39,365 bases of DNA from Saccharothrix sp. (lineage in GTDB: Bacteria; Actinomycetota; Actinomycetes; Mycobacteriales; Pseudonocardiaceae), in NCBI RefSeq assembly GCF_031180885.1, contig NZ_JAPSLK010000072.1:1-39365 (forward strand), written 5' to 3'. Positions within the stretch are counted from its first letter, which is position 1. Each line of letters opens with the position of its first letter. Both the position numbers and the translations under genes were made by a program. The notes beneath the pieces are model-generated. The model was given only the letters and a program-made list of their open reading frames with translations. It had not been told where the DNA came from and ran no database searches. Shown one piece after another: positions 24,201-30,432 of this stretch.

Positions 24201-24359
24201 GTGGCGACTCCCCACCACCGCGCCGAGGCCGAGCCCACGCTCGAAGCCCACCGGCCACACCACGTGCCGCCTCTGCCGCCGCGTCGCGTGCCGGCCTCAC
24301 CACCCCGCCGGGTACCGCCCTTACCACCGCGCCGCGCGCTGCCGTTGCCGCCGCGTTAG
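24201..24359 (+). CDS. Small Pro/Arg-rich repeat peptide with a TTA codon (candidate leader peptide)
   Basis: 52-codon ORF starting GTG 24201 with a strong ribosome-binding site (GGAGGT at 24189-24194, 6-nt spacing). After a His/Glu-rich head it contains four 8-residue units of the pattern V-P-P-L-P-P-R-R (24264-24287, 24288-24311, 24312-24335, and a shorter last one ending at the TAG). Units 1 and 3 encode the same eight residues yet differ at six bases, all synonymous, which argues for selection on the peptide. Leu41 is encoded by TTA, the rare bldA-dependent codon in high-GC actinomycetes. It ends 96 nt before the SulP-carbonic anhydrase gene, with a hairpin between them. It could be a regulatory leader peptide; a decayed DNA repeat is the alternative. 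No family recognised. Confidence 0.5.
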   Translation: MATPHHRAEAEPTLEAHRPHHVPPLPPRRVPASPPRRVPPLPPRRALPLPPR

Positions 24360-24400
24360 GCCCGCCCTCCCCGCCTGGCCCGCTTCGACCTTTCCGCCTG

Positions 24401-24423
24401 CCCCGCATCGCTCCGGTGCGGGG
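24401..24423 (+). promoter_or_regulatory. Leader hairpin before the SulP-carbonic anhydrase gene
   Basis: CCCCGCA (24401-24407) pairs with TGCGGGG (24417-24423) around a 9-nt loop, between the small repeat peptide and the transporter start. It could act in attenuation or as mRNA stabiliser; this is inference. Confidence 0.4.
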
Positions 24424-24455
24424 GCGGTCCCCCTTTGTCCCGAGAGGAAAGCTCC

Positions 24456-26675
24456 GTGAACCGACCGCGCCCCAACAAGTCCCACGCCGGCGAGCACACC
24501 ACCGCCGGGCCCCCGGAAGGGCTGGCCGCCGTCCTGCGCTACGACGTGCCCGCGTCGATCGTCGTGTTCCTGATCGCCGTCCCGCTGTCCCTGGGCTTCG
24601 CCGCCGCGACCGGCGCGCCGCTGATGGCCGGGCTCATCTCCGCCGTCGTGGGCGGGATCGTCGCGGGTGCGCTGGGTGGCGCGCCGATGCAGGTCAGCGG
24701 GCCGGCGGCGGGGATGGTGCTGATCACCGGCGGGGTCATCGCCGAGTACGGCTGGGCGGCCACCGCGATGATCACCGTCGGCGCGGGCCTGGTGCAGGTG
24801 GTGTGCGGGCTGACGCGGGTCGGGCGGGTCGCCTTGTCGCTGTCGCCGGCCGTCGTGCACGGGTTGCTCGCGGGGATCGGCGTGACCATCGCGATCGGGC
24901 AGCTGGTCGTGGTGCTGGGTGGGCAGCCGGGGTCGACGGTGTGGGTGAACCTGTCGCGGCTGTTCGGCGTCTTCGACGGGTCCGCGTTGGTGGTGGGGCT
25001 GGTCGCGGTGGCGGTGCTGGTGCTGTGGCCGCGGGTGCCGCGCTCGTCGTACGTGCCCGCGCCGCTGGTCGCGGTGCTGGTGGCGACGGTCGCGGGCAGC
25101 GGGATGGACGTCGCCCGGGTGGACCTGCCGTCGGGGGCGCTGGACCAGGTCGTGCTGCCGCAGATGCCGAGCGGGACGTTCTGGGGCATCGCGTTCGCCG
25201 TGCTGGCCGTGGCGGTGGTGACGGCGGTCGAGTCCCTGCTGTCCGCGGTGGCCGTGGACAAGCTGCACGACGGGCCGCGCGCCGACCTCGACCGGGAGCT
25301 GGTGGCGCAGGGCGTGGCGAACGCGGTCGCCGGGTCGCTGGGCGGGCTGCCGGTCAGCGGCGGCATCGCGCGCGGGTCGACCAACGTGGCGGCGGGTGCC
25401 CGGACGCGGGCGTCGTCGGTGCTGCACGGGGTGTGGATCGCGGTGTTCGTGCTGGCGCTGGGGTCGGTGCTGGAGCTGATCCCGTTGGCCGCGTTGGCCG
25501 GGGTGCTGCTGGTCGTCGGTGTGCGGTTGGTGAGTGTGCGGCGGATGCAGACCTTGTGGCGGCACGGCGAGTTCGGCGCGTACGCGGTGACCGGCCTGGG
25601 GGTCGTGGCGCTGGGCTTGGTGGAGGGCGTGCTGCTGGGGGTCGCGGCGGCGGCGCTGCGGTCGTTGTACCGGTTGACCCACAGCTCGGTGCGGGTGGTC
25701 GAGGAGCCGGACGGGTGGCGGGTGGTCATCCGGGGTTCGCTGGTGTTCCTCGGGGTCGGGCGGCTGGTGCGGGACCTGCGCGCGATCCCGTTGGGGCAGA
25801 AGGTGGTGCTGGAGCTGCACATCGACTTCCTGGACCACGGGGCGTTCGAGGCGATCGACGACTGGCGCGCGGGGTACGTGCGGCTGGGCGGGCACGTGTA
25901 CGTCGACGAGGTGCACGACACGTGGTTCTCCAAGGCGACGCGGGGGATTCCGGCGTTGCGGAAGACGCCTTTGTCGCCGTTGCCCCGGTGGTTCGCGCCG
26001 TGGTCGCACTGGCAGCGCTCGCGCGCGGTGACGTTGCCGAGGCCACGGGAGGACGCCGATCCGATGATCCGGGGGATGCACGAGTTCGAGCGGACGGCCG
26101 CGCCGTTGGTGAGGCCGTTCCTGGCGGAGTTGGCGGTGCGGGGGCAGCGTCCGCGGCAGTTGTTCATCACTTGCGCGGATTCGCGGGTGGTGCCGAACCT
26201 GATCACGACGAGTGGGCCGGGGGATTTGTTCTGTGTGCGCAACATCGGCAACCTTGTGCCGGTGGAGGGGGACGACTCGGTCGGCGCGGCGGTCGAGTAC
26301 GCGGTGGAGGTGCTGGCGGTCGAGACGATCGCGGTGTGCGGGCACTCGGACTGCGGGGCGATGAAGGCCCTGGTGAACGGGTCTTCGGTGAACGGGCCGA
26401 TGCGGGCCGGGTCGCAGTTGCGGTCGTGGTTGCGGGCGGCGGAGTCGAGCCTGATCCGGTTCCACGCGGCGGGGTCGGTGGACCTGCCGGTGGTGGAGCG
26501 GTTGGCGGTGGCGAACGTGGCGCAGCAGTTGGACAACTTGATGACGTATCCGTGTGTGCGGGAGGCGGTGGGGGCGGGGTCGTTGCGGTTGGTGGGGATG
26601 TATTTCGACATCTCGCAGGCGCGGGTGTATTTGGTGGATCCGGAGCGGGACGGGCTGGAACCGGTGAAGGCGTAG
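24456..26675 (+). CDS. SulP-type anion transporter fused to STAS and beta-carbonic anhydrase domains
   Basis: 739-aa fusion of a class known in actinobacteria (compare M. tuberculosis Rv3273). Residues about 25-405 are the polytopic SulP transporter, beginning LRYDVPASIVVFLIAVPLSLG and containing ISAVVGGIVAGALGGAPMQVSGP and GLPVSGGIARGSTNVAAGART. Residues about 410-490 form a STAS-like domain (WRVVIRGSLVFLGVGRLV). Residues about 540-735 are a beta-carbonic anhydrase with zinc ligands Cys573 (ITCADSR, also Asp575/Arg577), His630 and Cys633 (CGHSDCGAMKAL). It probably imports bicarbonate (or sulfate) and interconverts it with CO2. GTG 24456 follows AGAGGAAA (24443-24450); TTG 24435 is a weaker alternative. 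GC skew turns strongly G-rich toward the 3' end. Confidence 0.92.
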   Translation: MNRPRPNKSHAGEHTTAGPPEGLAAVLRYDVPASIVVFLIAVPLSLGFAAATGAPLMAGLISAVVGGIVAGALGGAPMQVSGPAAGMVLITGGVIAEYGWAATAMITVGAGLVQVVCGLTRVGRVALSLSPAVVHGLLAGIGVTIAIGQLVVVLGGQPGSTVWVNLSRLFGVFDGSALVVGLVAVAVLVLWPRVPRSSYVPAPLVAVLVATVAGSGMDVARVDLPSGALDQVVLPQMPSGTFWGIAFAVLAVAVVTAVESLLSAVAVDKLHDGPRADLDRELVAQGVANAVAGSLGGLPVSGGIARGSTNVAAGARTRASSVLHGVWIAVFVLALGSVLELIPLAALAGVLLVVGVRLVSVRRMQTLWRHGEFGAYAVTGLGVVALGLVEGVLLGVAAAALRSLYRLTHSSVRVVEEPDGWRVVIRGSLVFLGVGRLVRDLRAIPLGQKVVLELHIDFLDHGAFEAIDDWRAGYVRLGGHVYVDEVHDTWFSKATRGIPALRKTPLSPLPRWFAPWSHWQRSRAVTLPRPREDADPMIRGMHEFERTAAPLVRPFLAELAVRGQRPRQLFITCADSRVVPNLITTSGPGDLFCVRNIGNLVPVEGDDSVGAAVEYAVEVLAVETIAVCGHSDCGAMKALVNGSSVNGPMRAGSQLRSWLRAAESSLIRFHAAGSVDLPVVERLAVANVAQQLDNLMTYPCVREAVGAGSLRLVGMYFDISQARVYLVDPERDGLEPVKA

Positions 26676-26880
26676 AGCTCGGGGGCTCGGAGGGTTCGGG
26701 ATCCGGGCTAGGGCTCCGGGCTACGAGTTCCGGACTCGGGTTCGGGTGCCGGGTTTCCGGTGTCGAGTGTCCGGTGTCCGGTGTCGGGTTTCCGGTGTCC
26801 GGTCTCGGGACTTCGGACTCGGGGCGAGGGCTGGGGGCTCGGATTGTGGGTTCGCGGTTTCGTGGTGGGTGTTGGCCCTT
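26676..26880. repeat. G-rich degenerate short repeats
   Basis: Low-complexity DNA built of variants of ccgggtttccggtgtc. The 14-mer gggtttccggtgtc occurs at 26751-26764 and 26786-26799, and gtgtccg is repeated at 26767-26786. No coding potential is supported. Confidence 0.65.
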
Positions 26881-26896
26881 TCCGGCCGGGTGTCCA

Positions 26897-27091
26897 CCCG
26901 CCCACCCCCACCCTGGCCGCCAGGCACAAGCCAGGCGTGCGGTCGCGCCAAGCGCGCTTCGCGCGCAGACCCGCGCTGCGCGCGGGTCGCACGGCCCGGC
27001 GGAGCCGGGCCGTGCCGCCGCCTGCGGCGGCCCCGCCGAAGGCGGGTGCTTTTCGGGCTTTTGCGAGGTGGCCTGGGTGGGGGTGGGCGGG
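26897..27091. repeat. Five tandem perfect hairpins enclosed by a 21-nt inverted repeat
   Basis: Five consecutive stem-loops: 26952-26966 (6 bp), 26968-26988 (8 bp), 26989-27015 (12 bp, loop GGA), 27014-27031 (8 bp) and 27032-27046 (6 bp, loop GAA). They are followed by T-rich gcttttcgggctttt (27048-27062). The outer arms 26897-26917 and 27071-27091 are inverted copies matching at 20 of 21 positions, so the whole can fold as one multibranched structure. It lies between converging genes. The T-runs suit a rightward terminator, but the size suggests a dispersed palindromic element or structured RNA. Confidence 0.8.
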
Positions 27092-27144
27092 CGGAACGCC
27101 CGACGTGAGACGACCTCCGCCCAAACCGCAGCCGCATTCCAACC

Positions 27145-27172
27145 GCATCCCCGCGCCTGCATCCCCGCGCCT
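27145..27172. repeat. 14-bp tandem duplication
   Basis: gcatccccgcgcct occurs twice in tandem (27145-27158, 27159-27172), followed by a degraded third copy. Confidence 0.7.
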
Positions 27173-27265
27173 GCACCCCGCCGCCGCGGCCATCGCGCTG
27201 GCACCCCTGCGGCCATCCCGCCGGCACGCCCGCCTCCATCGCGTCCAATTGGCGGTGCGGCGTCG

Positions 27266-27445
27266 GTGATGCGCCTTGTGGTGGTGCGCGGCGGTGGTGC
27301 GGCGGCGCGCCTTGCGGTGGTGCGGCGGCGCGACTGTGGTGGTGCGGCGGCGTGTCCGGTGGTGGCGCGGCTCTGGTGGTGCGGCGGTGGTGCGGGGGCT
27401 CGCCTGGTGGCGTGGCTGTGGTGGTGCGTCCGGTGGCGATGCAGG
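27266..27445. repeat. Degenerate tandem repeats of ggtggtgcggcg type
   Basis: About eight irregular units of 17-25 bp around the core ggtggtgcggcg. An open frame exists but reads low-complexity Val/Arg/Gly/Ala/Trp sequence without ribosome-binding site or family, so I treat it as non-coding. The rest of 27092-27584 shows no gene. Confidence 0.6.
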
Positions 27446-27584
27446 TGGGCAGTGCGCGGGAGTGTGTGAGGCCCGCGGCGGAACTGGGCTCGGTCGGGGT
27501 GCGAGCTTGGTTCCGCCGCGGGGGTGGTCGGGCGGCGCGGAGGGGCTTGATCTTCGGGGGGGAGGCGCGTCGCCCGGCCAAGTT

Positions 27585-27902
27585 CTACACGGGGGTGCGG
27601 ACGTGGCGGTTCAAGCCCGGGGTCTCCGCGCTCACCGTCAAAGCCAGTTGCGCGCCCAGGTAAGCCCGGCACGGGGACGGCAGGCGGCGGCTGAACCTCC
27701 TGGTCCGGCACGTCGGGCAGCGGCCGTGTTCGTCCGGGGTGTGTTCGTCCAGCAGGGTCTTCAGCGCGGTCACCACGCGGGGGAGTTCGGAGCGGGCCAG
27801 TTCCGCTGCTGTGTCGGGGTCGGCTGTGGCCGACAGGCGCACCAGGTTGGCCAGGTGTTCGTGCAGCGACCTGTCGAGCTGGCTGAAGACCGTCGTGGAC
27901 AT
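27585..27902 (-). CDS. Small conserved actinobacterial protein with C-P-x-C motif
   Basis: 105-aa protein. The first 60 residues are predicted helical (LDRSLHEHLANLVRLSATAD ... ELPRVVTALKTLLDEH). A cysteine cluster Cys62-P-T-Cys65 with Cys78 (SPCRAYL) could bind a metal. I recall similar proteins near HTH/DUF397 loci in Pseudonocardiales, but no function is known. ATG 27902 is chosen because AAGGAGCG precedes it by about 8 nt; a longer upstream reading lacks support. It is divergent from the Scr1-like HTH gene, and a TGCAAGTTGCA palindrome lies between the two starts. Confidence 0.65.
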   Translation of the reverse strand: MSTTVFSQLDRSLHEHLANLVRLSATADPDTAAELARSELPRVVTALKTLLDEHTPDEHGRCPTCRTRRFSRRLPSPCRAYLGAQLALTVSAETPGLNRHVRTPV

Positions 27903-27972
27903 CTTCAGCGCTCCTTCCGAGCCTCGCGTGTGTGGTGTCCGAGGAGCAGCCTGCTTGCGGCGACCGGCGGCC

Positions 27973-27983
27973 TGCAAGTTGCA
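27973..27983. promoter_or_regulatory. TGCAA-G-TTGCA palindrome, candidate HTH-regulator operator
   Basis: Perfect 5-bp arms around a single base, between the divergent small-protein and HTH genes. TTGCA/TGCAA palindromes are plausible targets for XRE-type regulators. Inference from position and symmetry. Confidence 0.45.
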
Positions 27984-28064
27984 CTACACGAATGGATGAC
28001 GGCTCTTTGCTCCGCACGCACCCGGCCACACACTTCCGGGGGGACCACACGAGGAGGTGTGCCG

Positions 28065-28925
28065 ATGCCACGCGGCTCCAGCCCGACGTTGCGCAAGCGC
28101 CGACTGGTCAGCGAACTGCGCAGGCTCCGGGAAGCCGCGTCGCTCACCATCGAGGAGGTCGGTGAGCGGCTGGAGTGCTCGGCGTCCAAGATCAGCCGCA
28201 TCGAGACCGGCCGGGTCGGGGTCACGCCGCGCGACGTCCGGGACATGCTCGGCGCGTACGGCGCCGACGAGTCCACGCTGGAGGAACTGGTCCAACTCGC
28301 CCGCGAAGCCCGGCGCAAAGCCTGGTGGGACGAGTTCGGCGACATCGCGCCCGGCCGCTACATCGGGTTCGAGGCCGACGCCGACTCGGTCCGCACCTAC
28401 CAGGGCCTGATGATCCCCGGCCTGCTCCAGCACGAGGCCTACACCCGCGCGCTCATCGCCGACGTGCTGCCCGACGCCGCCCCGAGCGAGGTCGACCGCC
28501 GGGTCGCGCTGCGCAAGGCCCGCCAAGCACTGCTGCACGAGGACGACCCGCTCACCCTCCACGTCGTGATCGACGAGGCCGCCCTGCGCCGATTGGTCGG
28601 CGGGGTGGACGTGATGTGCGCACAATTGCGGAGACTGAACGAAGTCGGCGCATTGGACAACGTCACCCTCCAGGTGGCGCCATTTCGTTCCGGCGGCCAC
28701 GCTGCGCTGGACGGCCCGTTCGTGATCCTGACTTTCCCCGAGAAGCTCGATCCGGACGTGGTATACATCGAAAGCACGCGAAGTGACGTCTATTTGGAAC
28801 AGCCGTCCGACGTCGCGAGGTATTCCGACATGTTCGCGCGACTGACTTCGGGGTCCCTGGGCACGGCTGAGTCAGCGGCGTTCATCGAGCAGGTCAGCCG
28901 CGAACATTCCGCCAACCGGGAGTGA
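28065..28925 (+). CDS. Scr1-type XRE helix-turn-helix regulator (HTH_31 plus DUF5753)
   Basis: 286-aa regulator. The N-terminal XRE/HTH_31 domain (about 8-75) contains LRRLREAASLTIEEVGERLE and CSASKISRIETGR. The C-terminal DUF5753 (about 95-275) has YQGLMIPGLLQHEAYTRAL, the RQALLHEDDPLTLHVVIDE strand and LDGPFVILTFPEKLDPDVVYIE. Members such as Streptomyces Scr1 pair with a DUF397 protein in toxin-antitoxin-like or developmental (WhiJ/AbaA-type) loci. ATG 28065 has GAGGAGGT at 28051-28058. Its stop overlaps the DUF397 start (GTGA). The last third (from about 28,610) uses visibly more A/T-ending codons than its neighbours. Confidence 0.92.
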   Translation: MPRGSSPTLRKRRLVSELRRLREAASLTIEEVGERLECSASKISRIETGRVGVTPRDVRDMLGAYGADESTLEELVQLAREARRKAWWDEFGDIAPGRYIGFEADADSVRTYQGLMIPGLLQHEAYTRALIADVLPDAAPSEVDRRVALRKARQALLHEDDPLTLHVVIDEAALRRLVGGVDVMCAQLRRLNEVGALDNVTLQVAPFRSGGHAALDGPFVILTFPEKLDPDVVYIESTRSDVYLEQPSDVARYSDMFARLTSGSLGTAESAAFIEQVSREHSANRE

Positions 28926-29125
28926 ACAAGCCCATGCAGCAGGAGTGGCGCAAGAGCAAGCGTTCGTCCGCGTCCGGACCGGAATGCGTGGAAATCGCGC
29001 TGAACGGCACGGGTGCGGCCGTGCGCGATTCGAAGAACCGCGGCGCCGGCGCGTTGAGCTTCGGCACCGCGCAGTGGTGGCGATTCGTCGAGGTGGCCAA
29101 GAGAGGCCGTTACGACGAGCGCTGA
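28922..29125 (+). CDS. DUF397 protein, partner of the Scr1-type regulator
   Basis: 67-aa protein with the compact DUF397 fold signature: QQEWRKSKRSSASGPECVEIA, then VRDSKNRGAGALSFGTAQWW and FVEVAKRG. In Streptomyces such proteins are partners (in one case reported as toxin) of Scr1/WhiJ-like regulators. GTG 28922 overlaps the upstream TGA as GTGA, a translational-coupling arrangement. ATG 28934 is an alternative. A strong hairpin terminator follows 10 nt downstream. Confidence 0.92.
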   Translation: MNKPMQQEWRKSKRSSASGPECVEIALNGTGAAVRDSKNRGAGALSFGTAQWWRFVEVAKRGRYDER

Positions 29126-29135
29126 GCCGTGCCCC

Positions 29136-29173
29136 GTTCGGGGGCGGGTCCCACTCGGGGTCCGCCCCCGAAC
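29136..29173 (+). terminator. Strong hairpin terminator of the HTH-DUF397 operon
   Basis: 17-bp stem including two G-U pairs, 29136-29152 with 29157-29173, tetraloop ACTC, 10 nt after the DUF397 stop. Confidence 0.75.
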
Positions 29174-29390
29174 CGGTGTCCGGGCACCCCGTACGACCAA
29201 GGTCTGACGAGCCGTAGACCAGGGGCCGATGTGCCGGTCCCAACCGATCCGGTGAACTGTTCGCCCGACAGGGTGGTGGAGTCGGGTCGGGTCTTGCGCT
29301 CACCGGTGTTCACCTCCACGGCGTTGGCCGCGCTCATCCGATCGGGCAAGATCGGCGCGGCTGTGGGAATGAGCACCTGGGGGAGAAGAC

Positions 29391-30041
29391 ATGGCGTTGC
29401 TGACCGACGCGTTGGAAGGGCTGGCCGGGCTGCCGCAGCCGGCGGTGCTGGCGGTGACCGGCGCTTTGACGTTGGCGGAGTGCACGTTGGGGGTCGGCTT
29501 CATCGCGCCGGGGGAGAGCGCGCTGCTGCTGGCCTCGACGACGGTGACCACCGTGCCGCGGTTCCTGGTCATGTGGCTCGTGGTGTCGGTGTGCGCGGTG
29601 GTGGGCGACAGCATCGGCTACTACCTCGGGCGGCGGTTCGGCGACCGGCTGCGGGACAGCAAGGTCGTGCGCAAGCTCGGGCAGGAGCACTGGGACAAGG
29701 CCGGTGAGCTGCTGCGCCGGCGCGGGGCGTGGGCGGTGTTCTTCGCGCGGTTCATGCCGGTGGTGCGGACCCTGGTGCCCGCGTCGGCCGGCGCGTCGAA
29801 GCTGGAGTACCGGCGGTTCCTGCCGGCGTCGATCGCGGGCGCGGTGTGCTGGTCGGCGCTGCACATCGGGATCGGGTCGGCGGCGGGGGCCTCGGCGAAG
29901 TACATCGAGTCCGTGTTCAACGGTGTGATGTGGGTCCTGATGGGTCTGGCGGTGCTGGTCGCCGTGATCGTGTTCCTGCGCAAGCGCCGCAAGGCTGCGG
30001 CCGCCGCGGGGAACGTCAAGGAGCTGGAAGAAGTCGCCTGA
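29391..30041 (+). CDS. DedA family membrane protein
   Basis: 216-aa integral membrane protein of the DedA/VTT family, implicated in lipid flipping (undecaprenyl phosphate or phosphatidylethanolamine) and membrane homeostasis. Features seen are LTLAECTLGVGFIAPGESALLL (re-entrant loop region with acidic residues), GDSIGYYLGRRFG, and the hallmark FFARFMPVVRTLVPASAG containing the conserved arginines (R-x3-R). A basic cytoplasmic tail (RKRRKAAAAAG) follows. ATG 29391 has GGGGGAGA just upstream. Two long hairpins follow the gene, so it appears monocistronic. Confidence 0.92.
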   Translation: MALLTDALEGLAGLPQPAVLAVTGALTLAECTLGVGFIAPGESALLLASTTVTTVPRFLVMWLVVSVCAVVGDSIGYYLGRRFGDRLRDSKVVRKLGQEHWDKAGELLRRRGAWAVFFARFMPVVRTLVPASAGASKLEYRRFLPASIAGAVCWSALHIGIGSAAGASAKYIESVFNGVMWVLMGLAVLVAVIVFLRKRRKAAAAAGNVKELEEVA

Positions 30042-30074
30042 ACCCGCTGGTGGTTCCGACACCCGCTGGGCGTC

Positions 30075-30119
30075 GAAGGGGCCGCGTCCGAGGGTTCGGG
30101 TCCCGGGCGCGGCCCCTTC
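30075..30119 (+). terminator. Hairpin terminator after dedA-like gene
   Basis: Perfect 12-bp stem GAAGGGGCCGCG / CGCGGCCCCTTC with 21-nt loop, 33 nt after the stop. Confidence 0.7.
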
Positions 30120-30187
30120 CACTGGGGGAGGGCAATGGGCGAGAGCCAGCCCCTACCGGATGGCTCTGCCCGTGGAGACGTCGAGGG

Positions 30188-30254
30188 GACGAGGGCGGGC
30201 CGGCGTTCCGCCGCCGCGGGCTGGATGCCCCTTGCACGCCGGCCGGCCCTCGTC
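30188..30254. terminator. Second long hairpin, 18-nt arms with one mismatch
   Basis: Arms 30188-30205 and 30237-30254 (GACGAGGGC... / ...GCCCTCGTC) pair at 17 of 18 positions around a 31-nt loop. It is either a back-up terminator or a structured element in the AfsR leader. Confidence 0.55.
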
Positions 30255-30432
30255 GTTCTCGGAGAGCAGCGGGTGTTCCGCTGTCTGGCCCAACCTTCCA
30301 CACCGGGTTCGCCCTGTGTGGTCGGTCGGACACGCATAGCGTAAGAATGCGGTCTACAGCGCGACTGGAGTCGTACTGAAGTGATCTCCTAGGCTGCTCG
30401 TGAGCTAGAGCCCTTCGGCGAAGGATCGGTCG

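Larger units (their letters stand above)
30042..30432. other. Hairpin-rich intergenic region
   Basis: Besides the two large hairpins annotated separately it holds smaller stems CAGCGG/CCGCTG (30267-30283) and CCACAC/GTGTGG (30298-30321). The last ~100 nt before 30433 are A/T-richer and must hold the promoter of the AfsR-type gene, but no convincing -35/-10 pair was found. Confidence 0.55.

Noticed and set aside
26897..27091. CRISPR array or tRNA cluster
   Set aside because: The stems all differ from one another, there are no equal spacers, and no cloverleaf or anticodon arm can be drawn.
27276..28064. Upstream in-frame extension of the HTH gene through the repeat island
   Set aside because: It reads low-complexity Val/Arg/Trp sequence. 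The HTH domain starts right after ATG 28065, which has a strong GAGGAGGT.
30135..30344. 69-codon ORF with GGGGGAGGG near its ATG
   Set aside because: The ribosome-binding site is only 3 nt from the ATG, the frame runs through two strong hairpins, and the product shows no family or coding bias.
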